Notes: a model not told the origin generated them from the letters alone. A stretch of 64,000 nt of DNA from Brachybacterium squillarum M-6-3 (GCF_000225825.1 NZ_AGBX01000001.1:868001-932000); one strand, 5' to 3'; positions 1-8,181 are shown, numbered from the stretch's first letter. Numbers and translations: made by a program.

Positions 1-604
1 ACTCGCCGGTGCGGCGGTCGATCATCCCCGCCCAGGCGGCCGAGGCGGTGCCGAGCGCTGCGGTGCCCAGCAGGCGGTGCGCCGCGTACTCGCCCAGTGC
101 CATGTAGCGGGCGGCGCGACCCGCGATCTCCGGGTGCTCCTCGCGCAGCCAGGCCAGGCGGGGCGTGGTGTACGAGGAGTGGAGGCGGGAGCCGGTGCGC
201 TCGTGCAGGGCGTCCTCGTCCAGCCGCTCCCGCAGCGCCGCCACCTGGGCGTGGCAGCGGGTGTCCGCGTAGGTGATGCAGGGGGTCAGGGCGTCCCCGG
301 CGGCGTCCACGGCCACCAGGGAGGAGGCGAAGGTGTCCACGCCGATCGCCGCGATGGGGCCGGGGATCGGCTCGCCCAGCACCACCCCGAGGGCGGTGCG
401 GATCTCGGCCACGACCTGGTCGGCGTCGATGGTGCTGGTGCCGTCGTCGGCCACGGTGAAGGAGTGCAGGACCTTGTGCTTCGCGCCGCCGACCTCGCGG
501 GCGCCCGCGTCGTAGACCGCGGCGCGGGTGCCGCCGGAGCCCACGTCGATGCCGACCACGAAGGGTCCCTGGGCGTCCTCGGGGGCGATGTTGAAGCGGG
601 GCAT
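1..604 (-). CDS. FGGY-family carbohydrate kinase (gluconokinase-like), 3' end beyond window
   Basis: The first 201 residues of an ATP-dependent sugar kinase are present; the C-terminal part lies left of base 1. The N-terminal phosphate-binding motif VVGIDVGSGGTRAAV starts near residue 16, followed by VDTFASSLV near residue 94 and the TYADTRCH substrate-side motif near residue 113, all typical of FGGY kinases. The ATG at 604 is preceded by a strong AGGAGGAG ribosome site about six bases upstream. The family phosphorylates sugars or polyols in the cytosol; the ADTR signature fits gluconokinase or xylulokinase, but the substrate cannot be settled without the C-terminal half. Family is clear, substrate is inference. 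Confidence 0.9.
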   Translation of the reverse strand, partial: MPRFNIAPEDAQGPFVVGIDVGSGGTRAAVYDAGAREVGGAKHKVLHSFTVADDGTSTIDADQVVAEIRTALGVVLGEPIPGPIAAIGVDTFASSLVAVDAAGDALTPCITYADTRCHAQVAALRERLDEDALHERTGSRLHSSYTTPRLAWLREEHPEIAGRAARYMALGEYAAHRLLGTAALGTASAAWAGMIDRRTGE

Positions 605-842
605 CCGGGCTCCTCCTGGGGGTGGCTGGGCGGCGCCCGCCCGGGCATCCCTGCCGGGGGCGCGTCGGCCCCACCAGCATAGGGATCGCGGCCGGGCCGG
701 GTCTGGGGCGGTCCACCAGTTGCCACCCGGGGGCACGGGCCGCCGGGCCCGGCCGCTCCCGCGCATACCCGCCTGCTGCCGGGCCCGCCCGTCGCCCGTG
801 CTCCCGCCGGGCCCGCTCTCGCCATCCGCCCGCTGCGCCGCC

Positions 843-927
843 GGCCTGTCCATGAGATGGACTCAGGAGGACACTCGCGCGTCTCGTGCAGGCGACTGTC
901 TCCCTGAGTCCACCTCATGGACAGGCC
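843..927. repeat. Dispersed long palindrome, copy A
   Basis: An 85-base imperfect palindrome fills much of the 340-base gap between the kinase start (604) and the efeB stop (944). The outer arms begin GGCCTGTCC and end GGACAGGCC; the left arm reads TGTCCATGAGATGGACTC and the right arm, read on the other strand, TGTCCATGAGGTGGACTC. A loop of about 23 bases separates the arms. It lies 17 bases downstream of the efeB stop, so it may act as a 3' hairpin or terminator for that operon. The arm sequence is shared with elements at 15414, 16478 and 32244. The rest of the gap (605-842) shows no gene I can support. Confidence 0.8.
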
Positions 928-943
928 TCGGGGCGGTCGGAGC

Positions 944-2179
944 TCAATCCAGCACGGACTGCCCCAGGTACTCGCCCTCGGCGCAGCCCGGCGGGATCGC
1001 GAAGACGGCCGAGCCGATCGGGGTGAGCCATTGGTTCAGCAGGTCCAGCTCGGCCAGGCGCCGCTGGATCGGCAGGAACTGCCCCTCCAGGTCCGCCTGG
1101 AAGGAGACGAACACCTGCCCCGACTCGGAGATCGCGTCCGCGCCCGCGGGCGGCGGCACGTCGTAGGAGTAGGGGCGGCGGTAGATCTCCTGGTGCTCGC
1201 CCTCGTCCACGCCGCGTGCGCGCCGCATGTGCGAGAACTCGGGGATCACCGAGAGCCCGTTCTCCGAGACGGCCTCGAAGTCGGGCTGGTCGCTCTCCGC
1301 GGTGCCGGTCAGCGGCGCCCCGACGTCCAGGGTGCGACCGGAGGCCTGCTCACGGGCCACCCGGTCCACCTCGTCCCAGCCGTCGAGGTCCATCCGGATG
1401 CGGCGCAGCACCATCGAGGTGCCGCCTGCGAAGGGCCCCTCGTCGATCCAGACCACCCGGGAGAAGTGCTCGCTGCCCGGCTCGGGGTTGGCGCTGCCGT
1501 CCACCTGGCCGAACAGGTTGCGCTGGGTGCTGCCGGGCCGGGTGACGCCGTGGGCGCGACGGACCCCGTGCTGCACCCAGCGCACGGTGGTGAAGGCGCG
1601 GGTGTCCTTCAGCAGCATCCGCGCCGCGTGGGCGACGGTGAGCGGGTCCTCGGCCGCGACCTGCAGCATCAGGTCCCCGCCGGTGAACTCCTCGGCCAGG
1701 TCGTCGATCTCGAAGGCCGGCAGCGGGGCCAGCCAGGCCGGCGCCTCCCGCTCGGCCCGCCGCATCAGCCCGGGTCCGAAGCCGACGGTGAGGGTGAGCC
1801 GGGCCGGACGTGCGGCGAGCTCCGGCTCGGTGTCGGCGAGGGCCGGCTCGCCCTGGGTGAGACGCGCGGCGTCGTCGGTGAGCAGGCGCAGCATCCGCAG
1901 CACGCCCTCGCGGTCCACCCCCTCGCGCAGATCCAGGCCGAGGAAGGTGGCGGCGGCGGGCGCCGGGGTCTCGACCCCGGCCTGGTGGACGCCGTGGAAG
2001 GGGACGGTGTCGCCGCCGATCAGCGGGTCGGCCGCCGCGGCGGGGGTGGACCGGAGCGCCCGGTCCACCCCCACCGAGGCCGCCCCCACGCCCAGGGCGC
2101 CGACGCCCGCGGTGCCGGCCAGCAGCAGCCGGCGCCGCCCGGGGTCGGTCGATCGCTCGGAACGGGGGGAGCGGGTCAC
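944..2179 (-). CDS. efeB: Dyp-type peroxidase, Tat-exported (EfeB/DtpA-like)
   Basis: A 411-residue dye-decolourising heme peroxidase. A twin-arginine signal with GRRRLLLAG lies near residue 14, followed by a hydrophobic, Ala/Gly-rich stretch, so it should be exported folded with heme. The DyP hallmark GxxDG appears as FGQVDGSANP near residue 225, and a proximal-histidine motif EFSHMRRA lies near residue 330. The GTG start overlaps the stop of the upstream PCu(A)C gene (GTGA), so the two are translationally coupled. In Streptomyces, a DyP enzyme and a PCu(A)C-type chaperone work together in copper handling outside the membrane; the gene order here suggests the same. An EfeUOB iron role is less likely because efeU and efeO are not adjacent. 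Confidence 0.93.
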   Translation of the reverse strand: MTRSPRSERSTDPGRRRLLLAGTAGVGALGVGAASVGVDRALRSTPAAAADPLIGGDTVPFHGVHQAGVETPAPAAATFLGLDLREGVDREGVLRMLRLLTDDAARLTQGEPALADTEPELAARPARLTLTVGFGPGLMRRAEREAPAWLAPLPAFEIDDLAEEFTGGDLMLQVAAEDPLTVAHAARMLLKDTRAFTTVRWVQHGVRRAHGVTRPGSTQRNLFGQVDGSANPEPGSEHFSRVVWIDEGPFAGGTSMVLRRIRMDLDGWDEVDRVAREQASGRTLDVGAPLTGTAESDQPDFEAVSENGLSVIPEFSHMRRARGVDEGEHQEIYRRPYSYDVPPPAGADAISESGQVFVSFQADLEGQFLPIQRRLAELDLLNQWLTPIGSAVFAIPPGCAEGEYLGQSVLD

Positions 2180-2853
2180 TCGCCCTCGGCCTCCTCCGTG
2201 CTCTCGTCGTCCATGCCCTCGTGGTCCATGACCTCCATGCCGCCGACGTCGGAGCCCATGCCCTCCATCTCCTCCGTCTCCTCGGAGGAGTAGTTCTCCT
2301 CGGCGCCCGCGTAGTCCTTCACGGTGGCGGTGACGGGCACCTCGGTGCCGTCCTCGAACAGGAGCGTCAGCTCGACCTCGGCGCCGGGCTCGAGCGGCTC
2401 GACCAGGGACATGAACATGAGGTGGTTCCCGCCGGGCTCGAGCACCAGCTCGCCGCCCGCGGGGAGCGGGAAGCCGCCCTCCTTCTCCGACATGCTCATG
2501 CCGCCGGAGCCGTCGGACGAGGTCTCGTGCAGCTGCACCTCCGGGGAGGCCTCGGTCTGCACGCCGTTCAGGGTGAGGTCGGTGTCGGTGCCGTTGACGA
2601 CGGTGCCGAAGGCGGCGGTCATGCCTTCCTCGGCGGCCTTCACCCAGGGATCGGTGACGGTGACCTGCCCGGTGGCGGCGCCGCCGTCGGAGGCCGTGGT
2701 GTCGGTGGTGTCCTCGTCGGAGCCGCCCGCGCAGGCGGCCAGGGGGAGCGCGAGCATCCCGACCAGGGCGGCCCGGCGCGGCAGCCGGGCGGAGCGGGAC
2801 CAGGGGAAGGCCGAGGAGGGACGGGCGGAATGGGAACGGGTGATGCGGGACAT
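2176..2853 (-). CDS. PCu(A)C-type copper chaperone lipoprotein
   Basis: A 225-residue exported copper-binding protein. The ATG at 2853 is chosen because AAAGGACC precedes it; an upstream in-frame start at 2877 would put that site inside the gene. The N-terminus has basic residues, a hydrophobic segment and a lipobox LPLAAC, so it should be a membrane-anchored lipoprotein. The PCu(A)C ligand set is visible: H in LHETSSDG, M in GGMSMSEK, and the HLM pair in GNHLMFM. The C-terminal tail is acidic and rich in Met and His (GMGSDVGGMEVMDHEGMDD), probably an extra copper-binding tail. It is coupled to the downstream DyP peroxidase by a four-base overlap. Confidence 0.93.
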   Translation of the reverse strand: MSRITRSHSARPSSAFPWSRSARLPRRAALVGMLALPLAACAGGSDEDTTDTTASDGGAATGQVTVTDPWVKAAEEGMTAAFGTVVNGTDTDLTLNGVQTEASPEVQLHETSSDGSGGMSMSEKEGGFPLPAGGELVLEPGGNHLMFMSLVEPLEPGAEVELTLLFEDGTEVPVTATVKDYAGAEENYSSEETEEMEGMGSDVGGMEVMDHEGMDDESTEEAEGE

Positions 2854-3082
2854 GCGGGGTCCTTTCGGTGGGCTCACCGGGGCGCGTTCCCGTCCCGTGA
2901 CGACGGGGCGCGGGGCCTCGGGTTCCGGACGCCGCGCGGCCGCGAGGCGACGCGCGACGCCGCGCCGGACAGCGGTGCCACGACGGGATGCGGAGGCCTC
3001 GACGGGTCGTCAGGGGCGCTCGGGCCCGGGACGGGGCAGGGACGAGCGTGGTTTACGGTGCGGTGAGCGGGGATGATCAGGG

Positions 3083-3101
3083 CGTGCCGATGCACGGCAC
3101 G
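3083..3101. terminator. Short perfect hairpin after the copper-locus membrane gene
   Basis: CGTGCCG, five-base loop ATGCA, CGGCACG: a perfect seven-pair stem 36 bases downstream of the stop at 3137 on the minus strand. There is no U-run, which is common for actinobacterial terminators. The rest of the 2854-3136 gap shows nothing else I can name; it presumably holds the promoter of the PCu(A)C/DyP pair. Confidence 0.45.
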
Positions 3102-3136
3102 GTCTCGTGCCGCCGCGGGGCGGTCACGGGCAGGGG

Positions 3137-3796
3137 TCAGATCACCCGGGCCGGAGGACCCCGCAGGGCGTACGGGGTGAGCACGGCCCGCCGCAGGTGC
3201 GGCAGGGCCGGCAGCAGCGCCGGCGGGGCCGTGCGGGGCGGAGCCGTCGGGGCAGGGGAGAGGTCGGTCGGGACCCGACGGGCGAGGAAGCGCCAGAGCC
3301 GGGCCGTGAGGGCGGCGCCGCGCAGCAGCAGGGTCTCCCCGCGATGCAGCAGCACGGTCGTGACCAGCGCGGCCATCACGTGCCAGAGGGCCATCTGCAC
3401 CGAGCCGTGGCCGACGTGCACCGCCGTCGCGGCCGCCTCGTGGGTGAGGGCGTGGCCGCCGGAGGACCCGGCCGTCGCGAGGTGGCCACCGTGACCCAGG
3501 TGGGAGCCGGGCGGGTCGACCATGGTCACGGCCCCGTCCCCGGCGGTGCCGAGCACGAACAGACCGTGGAACAGCGCCTGCGAGCCCAGCACCGCGGCGC
3601 CCATGCGGGGCAGCCCGAAGCGGGTGCCGGCCAGCACCGTGCACAGCGCCACGGAGAGCCACCAGGGCACCAGCAGACCGAGCGCGGTGGGCACCTCGCC
3701 GCCGCCGATCAGGTGACCGCCGAGCGCCACCGTGGTGGCGAGGGTTGCCGCGAGCGCGCCGCGCAGCAGGCGCAGCGGGTCGCGGGCAGAGGTCAT
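3137..3796 (-). CDS. Histidine-rich multi-pass membrane protein of the copper locus
   Basis: A 219-residue integral membrane protein of unknown function. Hydrophobic segments lie near residues 9-27, 33-53, 60-80 and 120-145. A loop between the third and fourth segments is rich in Gly and His (GSHLGHGGHLATAGSSGGHA, then HEAAATAVHVGHG), suggesting metal coordination. The tail is Pro/Arg-rich and probably cytoplasmic. The ATG at 3796 is chosen because the upstream extension is Arg-rich and lacks membrane character. It lies upstream of, and in the same direction as, the PCu(A)C and DyP genes, so a role in copper transport or sensing is plausible but inferred from context only. Confidence 0.75.
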   Translation of the reverse strand: MTSARDPLRLLRGALAATLATTVALGGHLIGGGEVPTALGLLVPWWLSVALCTVLAGTRFGLPRMGAAVLGSQALFHGLFVLGTAGDGAVTMVDPPGSHLGHGGHLATAGSSGGHALTHEAAATAVHVGHGSVQMALWHVMAALVTTVLLHRGETLLLRGAALTARLWRFLARRVPTDLSPAPTAPPRTAPPALLPALPHLRRAVLTPYALRGPPARVI

Positions 3797-4169
3797 GCCT
3801 CCATTGTGCCGCGCCCGGACGGGGCGGTACAGCGACGGGGCCCGGGCCCTGCGAGCGACGCCACCCCATCCTCGGGGCACGTATCTCCGCTTCGCCGCCA
3901 CGGCGATCTCCTGGCGCGGGCCGGCACCCTTCGTCTTCGTGCCGGTGCCGCCGGAGGAGGCCGACGCTATCGCCGCCCTCGTCCCGCGCCTGACCTACGG
4001 CTGGGGCGTCATCCCGACCACTGTGCTGATCGGCGGCACCACCTTCACCACCTCGCTGTTCCCCCGCGACGGCGGCTACCTGGTGCCCGTGAAGGCCGCG
4101 GTGCAGCGGGCCGAGCAGCTGGGACCCGGCGACGAGGTCACCGTCGAGCTGCACCTCGAGGAGAGCTGA
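3795..4169 (+). CDS. DUF1905 domain protein, start uncertain
   Basis: The C-terminal 95 or so residues match the small DUF1905 fold: ISWRGPAPFVFVPVP, YGWGVIPTTVLIGG, TFTTSLFPRDGGYLVPVK and GDEVTVEL. The family is about 95-100 residues and usually begins just before the RF(x)A strand, but here no ATG, GTG or TTG lies at that point (the codons there are GGC ACG TAT CTC CGC). The only convenient upstream start is the ATG at 3795, which adds an Arg-rich segment unlike the family and overlaps the divergent gene's ATG. The gene may use a non-standard start or have lost its own. Function is unknown; some family members are fused to bacteriocin-protection proteins. Confidence 0.6.
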   Translation: MPPLCRARTGRYSDGARALRATPPHPRGTYLRFAATAISWRGPAPFVFVPVPPEEADAIAALVPRLTYGWGVIPTTVLIGGTTFTTSLFPRDGGYLVPVKAAVQRAEQLGPGDEVTVELHLEES

Positions 4170-4229
4170 GGGCACCCCCGTTCACGGCCGCCTCGTGACC
4201 GCGGCCGGGCGCTTTGGCAGACTCGCGGC

Positions 4230-5138
4230 ATGACGACGACGCCCCGCCGCCCCGGCCGGTCCCTCGCCCCCGGCCAGCTGTGCCGCATCCGGATCCGGGA
4301 CCGCGCCAGCGGCCGGGTGCGCACCGTGCACGAGACCGCCGAGCGGCTGTTCGAGGCGCCGAACTGGTCGCCGGACGGCCGCCTGCTGCTCAACGGCGAG
4401 GGTCGGCTGTGGTGGCTGCCCGTCACCGGCGGGGAACCCGCCCCGATCGATGCACCGGGCCTGCCGCCCGTGAACAACGACCACGTGCTCGCCCCGGACG
4501 GCGTCACGGTCTTCGCGACCGGCACCGACGGCCACCTCTGGCGCCTGCCCGCCACCGGCGGCGAGGCCGTGCAGGTCACGGGCGACGACGGCGGGCGCCA
4601 CTACCTCCACGGCATCCGCCCCGACGGGCAGCGCCTGGCCTACGTGCACCTCGTGCCCGGCGCCGGGAAGCCCCTCTCGGCCCGCATCCGCACCTGCGCC
4701 CCCGACGGCGGCGACGTGCGGGAGGTGCCCACCGAGCCCGGCCCGGCCGACGGCCCCGCCTGGACCGCCGACGGCTCCGCCCTACTGGTCAACACCGAGG
4801 CCTTCTCCACCACGCCGGGGCACGCGCAGATCGCCCGGATGCGGGAGGACGGCACCGGGCGGGTGCAGCTCACCCACGACGAGCGGGTCAACTGGTTCGC
4901 CCACGACGCCCCCACCGGCGACGCGGTGCTGTACCTCAGCTACCCGCCCGGCACCGAGGGGCACCCCGCCGACCTCGAGGTGGAGCTGCGCCTGGTCGAG
5001 GACGAGCGCTGGGACTCGCCGCGCACCCTGGTCACCCTGCACGGCGGCCAGGGCACCATCAACGTGCCCTGCTGGGCGCCCGACGGCTCGGCCTTCGCCT
5101 ACGTCGACTACCCGAACGTGGCCGCCGCCGGCGACTGA
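4230..5138 (+). CDS. TolB-like beta-propeller (PD40) protein
   Basis: A 302-residue protein built from WD40-like PD40 repeats, each with a (S/T/A)PDG turn: NWSPDGRLL, VLAPDGVTV, GIRPDGQRL, AWTADGSAL and CWAPDGSAF. No signal peptide is visible, so it is probably cytoplasmic, unlike E. coli TolB. CAGACT at about 4222 lies seven bases before the ATG, which fits a leaderless transcript. It stands alone, converging on the SRPBCC gene. Role unknown; such proteins are often annotated as Tol biopolymer transport components, which should not be read literally here. Confidence 0.82.
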   Translation: MTTTPRRPGRSLAPGQLCRIRIRDRASGRVRTVHETAERLFEAPNWSPDGRLLLNGEGRLWWLPVTGGEPAPIDAPGLPPVNNDHVLAPDGVTVFATGTDGHLWRLPATGGEAVQVTGDDGGRHYLHGIRPDGQRLAYVHLVPGAGKPLSARIRTCAPDGGDVREVPTEPGPADGPAWTADGSALLVNTEAFSTTPGHAQIARMREDGTGRVQLTHDERVNWFAHDAPTGDAVLYLSYPPGTEGHPADLEVELRLVEDERWDSPRTLVTLHGGQGTINVPCWAPDGSAFAYVDYPNVAAAGD

Positions 5139-5148
5139 GGGGATCCGG

Positions 5149-5169
5149 CCGGTCCTGGCCCAGGGCCGG
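5149..5169. terminator. Bidirectional hairpin between convergent genes
   Basis: CCGGTCCTGG and CCAGGGCCGG form a ten-pair stem with one G-U pair and almost no loop. It lies between the stop of the TolB-like gene and the stop of the SRPBCC gene, where a shared terminator is expected. Confidence 0.55.
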
Positions 5170-5207
5170 GGGCCGTTCGCGCTGTCCTGCGCTCGGCTCC
5201 CTCCCGT

Positions 5208-5762
5208 TCAGCCCTCGGAGCCGGGGGCGGGCCCGTCGGCGTGGCCGAACTCGACGGCGTACCGGGCGCGCAGCTCCTCCCAGCCGTGCTCCATCGCGTC
5301 CATGCCCACGATCCGCTCCTGGTCGAGGCCGGAGAGCTGGGCGTCGAGCACCGCCAGGCACACCTGCCAGCCGGCCGCGTAGTACTGCGCCTGCTCGATC
5401 TCGGGCAGCACGGTCTGCATCACCAGGCGGCCCTCCTCGATCACCCAGCCCACGGTCGCGTCCGCCCAGCGGTGGGTGAGCGCGTGGGTGCCGGCCACCT
5501 CCAGCACGTCCGCGGTGACCGGGTCCTCCTCCGGGTGCTCGCGGGACAGCGCCGGACCCTCCGAGGTGAGCGGACGGTCGGGCACCACGGGGGACCAGCG
5601 GGCCAGCACCTCGGGGTCGGTGACGGCCTGCCAGAGCTGCTCCTCGCTGCCGGCGAGATCGACCTCCAGCAGCAGGGCGTCCTCGGTGAGGGTGGCCCGC
5701 ACGGGCAGCTCGCGGATGCGGGTGTCGATGTCGGGGACGGCGGGATCGGTCGGTGTGCTCAT
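5208..5762 (-). CDS. SRPBCC (START/AHSA1-like) domain protein
   Basis: A 184-residue soluble protein. Residues about 24-150 fit the SRPBCC ligand-binding fold: an opening strand, then the helix-containing motif VDLAGSEEQLWQAVTDPEVL, ARWSPVVP, and a long closing helix around QYYAAGWQVCLAVLDAQLSG. These features are typical of the AHSA1 branch, which binds hydrophobic ligands or assists proteins. No partner regulator is adjacent (many AHSA1 genes sit beside an ArsR gene), so the ligand is unknown. The last 15 residues are Gly/Pro/Ala-rich and probably disordered. Confidence 0.82.
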   Translation of the reverse strand: MSTPTDPAVPDIDTRIRELPVRATLTEDALLLEVDLAGSEEQLWQAVTDPEVLARWSPVVPDRPLTSEGPALSREHPEEDPVTADVLEVAGTHALTHRWADATVGWVIEEGRLVMQTVLPEIEQAQYYAAGWQVCLAVLDAQLSGLDQERIVGMDAMEHGWEELRARYAVEFGHADGPAPGSEG

Positions 5763-5931
5763 GGATCCTCCTGTGCAGCCGTGTCGGCGCTGGGGTGTCG
5801 GCGTCTGGGGACGATCCTGCCAAAGGGCTCCGACAGGGGACGGGACCTGGCGGGGACGAGCCCGGTGGCATCCGGCCGGGGCGAGCGGTCCGTCGCGAGG
5901 TCCGCCGCAGGGGGCGTCTCGCGGCGGCGGG

Positions 5932-6505
5932 TCACAGCACGGTGATGCCCTCGACCTTCTCGGCTTCTTCGGCCGCGATCGCGTGCAGGCGCTGGACCAT
6001 GACCCGCGCCGCCGGGTTGTCGAGCAGATCGACCGCCTCTCAGTCGTCGCCGACGCTGACGGCCAGGTCGTCGGTGACCACGATGTCCCCGCGCTTGTCG
6101 AGCTCGTTGATGGAGCAGTCGCGGTGGACCAGGGAGAGCGCGAGATCAGGGAAGCGCTTGCGCACCTCCTGGGAGATGCGCGGCACCCAGGTGGCCGCCA
6201 CCGAGCTGGCGTAGGCGAAGGCGAGAGAGCCGGTGCGACCGGCGCGCAGCTCCCCGGCGAGACGACCCACCTCGTCGAGGGCGTCCAGGGCGGTGCCGAC
6301 GGCGGTGGCCGGCTCGCGCCCGGCGGGGGCGACCTCGATGCCGCGGCCGGACTTCTCCATCAGGGTCACCCCGGTCTCCTAGCGCAGCGAGCTGAGGTGC
6401 TGACAGACGGCGGAGGGCGTGCACCCCAAGGGCTTCGGCGCTCAGGCGGATGCTGCCGGTCTCCACCACGGAACGCAGCACGCGGAGCTTCGTCGGATCG
6501 AGCAT
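5932..6505 (-). pseudogene. LysR-family transcriptional regulator, decayed
   Basis: The N-terminus begins as a normal LysR winged helix (MLDPTKLRVLRSVVETGSIR, AEALGV). An extra base then shifts the frame; the true continuation PSAVCQHLSSLR is followed by an in-frame TAG at 6379-6381, then ETGVTLMEKSGRG. The start of the effector domain (SLAFAYASSVAATWVPR) follows. After VSVGDD a TGA intervenes, and the C-terminal tail (NPAARVMVQRLHAIAAEEAE, ending 5932) comes directly afterwards. About 190 residues remain of the usual 300, so the central effector domain has been deleted. Frameshift, nonsense and deletion together make this a confident pseudogene. Confidence 0.88.
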
Positions 6506-6593
6506 GGCCCCGCCCTAGGCCGAACAGTGCGACTGAACAATGGGGAAGAAACGTTCGCTTGTCCTTCCGGATGGGCGGGGGCAGCAGAGAAGC

Positions 6594-6800
6594 ATGTTCA
6601 CCGACGACACCGCCTGCATCCTTCTCACCCTCATCCAGCTCCTCGCCCTGATCGTGCTGATCGCGGGCGGCTCGGTGGCCCTCGGGGCCCTGGGCCGGTA
6701 CCTGCTCGGCCGCATCGACACCCGACCCGCCGGGGCCCCCGATCGCGCCGCGGAGGTCGCCCCGCAGCCGGCGCGACGCCCCGTGCCCGTGCTGGCCCGC
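6594..6800 (+). pseudogene. Remnant of a small single-pass membrane protein
   Basis: From the ATG at 6594 the plus strand reads a hydrophobic segment (ILLTLIQLLALIVLIAGG) followed by a Pro/Ala/Arg-rich tail, with almost all third positions G or C, which marks real coding sequence. The frame then runs on, without a proper stop, into the antisense of the neighbouring glycosylase remnant. The natural 3' end of this gene therefore seems lost in a deletion that also removed the end of the converging gene. The 3' limit given is approximate. Function unknown. Confidence 0.45.
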
Positions 6801-7246
6801 TCCTCCCGCAGCGCTCGCAGGTGGACCGCGGCCCAGGAGCGCAGCGGACGCCACGCCTCCGCCCGCTGGGCCATATCGCCCGGCCCGTACCGCAGCCGGA
6901 TCTCCTGCTTCAGGCGCCCCTCGTGCACCGGCAGGAGATCCGACGCGTTCGCGCCGCGGATCACCACCAGCTCCGCCGCGAAGGGGCCGATCCCCAGGAC
7001 CGTGCGCACCCGGGCCAGGGCCGCGGCGGGATCGAGGACACGCAGGATCGCAGCCCCGGGAAGGCCGCCTGGGCCTCGCCGATCACCGGATGGCGCTCGC
7101 CGATGCCGGGCCAGGAGGTGCCGTGCAGGTCGAGGGAGAGGAAGCGGGCCACCTGCGAAGCTGCGCGAGGTCGCGAGGGACCATGGGCCGCGTACCTCGT
7201 GCTCGATGGTGAGCGATGCGGGGGTCTCACCGGGCGGGTTCCGCAT
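6780..7246 (-). pseudogene. AlkA-like DNA-3-methyladenine glycosylase, internally deleted
   Basis: Three recognisable pieces of an HhH-GPD glycosylase occur in order but in different frames: the N-terminus LTIEHEVRGPWSLATSRSF, then QVARFLSLDLHGTSWPGIGE with HPVIGEAQAAFPGLR, then the helix-hairpin-helix end RVRTVLGIGPFAAELVVIRG with LLPVHEGRLKQEI and AWRPLRSWAAVHLRAL. The segments between pieces 1 and 2, and the central domain between pieces 2 and 3, are missing. An intact protein would be near 300 residues; about 150 remain. The enzyme family excises alkylated purines. The 3' end merges with the plus-strand remnant at 6594-6800. End coordinate approximate. Confidence 0.82.
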
Positions 7247-7606
7247 CGTGCGGGGTCAGCACGTAGCCCTCGGGCCCCACGAAGGAGAAGTGGCGACCGA
7301 AGGGGGGTCGGCGGGTTCCACAACGATCTCGATGCCCGCCGCGACCATGCGTCCGTGCAGTGCATCCGCATCGGGCACGGCGATCCAGATCGAGACGCCG
7401 GCGCCGGGGCGCGGGGTGGCGGTGGCCGGATCGAGGCCGGGGAGAGGTCGGCGCACGGCCATGGGGATCGGCGTGGTGTCGAAGACGATCGCGCCGGGCC
7501 GGTCCATCGCCATCCGGGGGAGGTCGAGGTGCTCCTCGAGGAAAGTGGCGGCGGCCTAGGGGTCGTGGACCTGGCGGGCAAGGGAATCGGGGCCGAGGGA
7601 CGTCAT
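7227..7606 (-). pseudogene. VOC (glyoxalase/bleomycin-resistance-like) protein, decayed
   Basis: From the ATG at 7606 the reading is MTSLGPDSLARQVHDP, then an in-frame TAG, then ATFLEEHLDLPRMAMDRPG and the VOC strands GVSIWIAVPDADALHGRMVA and IEIVVEPADPP. One C is missing from a run of six, after which the other frame continues FGRHFSFVGPEGYVLTPHDA and stops at 7227. An intact copy would be about 125 residues, a normal VOC length. The nonsense codon and the frameshift are independent lesions, so this is unlikely to be only a sequencing error. It is divergent from the intact marR and probably was its target. Confidence 0.85.
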
Positions 7607-7631
7607 GGGTGTTCCTTGGTGATGACGGGCG

Positions 7632-7691
7632 TCAAATATCAGGAATTTGATATGCAGGCAGCACCCGCGGGGTATGTCGAGATATTGACAT
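7632..7691. promoter_or_regulatory. Probable MarR operator and divergent promoter region
   Basis: An AT-rich island in otherwise GC-rich DNA holds two overlapping inverted repeats: ATATCA (7636-7641) with TGATAT (7648-7653), and TCAAAT (7632-7637) with ATTTGA (7645-7650). A third, ATGTC (7674-7678) with GACAT (7687-7691), overlaps the marR ATG. MarR regulators typically bind 16-20 base palindromes of this kind in the divergent promoter they control. Confidence 0.65.
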
Positions 7692-8181
7692 GGATGTGCC
7701 GCGAGAGGACCCCGCCAGCACCGCCGACACCACTCCGCCGCTGACCCGACGGGTGGGGTACGTGCTCAAGCAGGCCCTCGGCCTGATGCGCGCCCGTATG
7801 GATGAGGACCTGCGCCCGCACGGCCTCACCGTTCCCCAGTACGCTTGTCTGGAGCTGCTGCACGGCCCCGCGGATGAGTCGCCCCTCGAGCTCACCAACG
7901 CCGAGCTCGCCCGCGGCGCCTTCGTCTCCGCGCAGTCCATGAACCAGGTGGTGAAGACGCTGCATGACCGCGGCCTGGTGGAGCGGCCGGCGGAATCCGT
8001 GAGCGGACGTCGCCAGCCGGTCCGCCTCACCGCCGCAGGTCGCGCGGCCGTCACGGCCGCGCAGGGCGAGGTACGGGCCATCGAGAAGCGCATGCTCGCG
8101 CCGCTCACCGCCGCGGAGGGCGAGGCGACGGTCGCGGCACTCACCGCGATGGTCGCCGCACTGCACGAGCGTCCGGACTGA
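7690..8181 (+). CDS. MarR-family transcriptional regulator
   Basis: A 163-residue winged-helix regulator. The MarR domain spans about residues 20-150: an N-terminal dimer helix, TVPQYACLELLHG, the recognition region LTNAELARGAFVSAQSMNQV, the wing with RPAESVSGRRQPVRLTAAG, and a C-terminal dimerisation helix. No strong ribosome site precedes the ATG. The gene diverges from a decayed VOC gene across palindromes that overlap its own start, so it probably represses itself and formerly that neighbour. It is intact although everything upstream to 5932 is broken, so it may be an orphan or control targets elsewhere. Confidence 0.92.
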   Translation: MDVPREDPASTADTTPPLTRRVGYVLKQALGLMRARMDEDLRPHGLTVPQYACLELLHGPADESPLELTNAELARGAFVSAQSMNQVVKTLHDRGLVERPAESVSGRRQPVRLTAAGRAAVTAAQGEVRAIEKRMLAPLTAAEGEATVAALTAMVAALHERPD

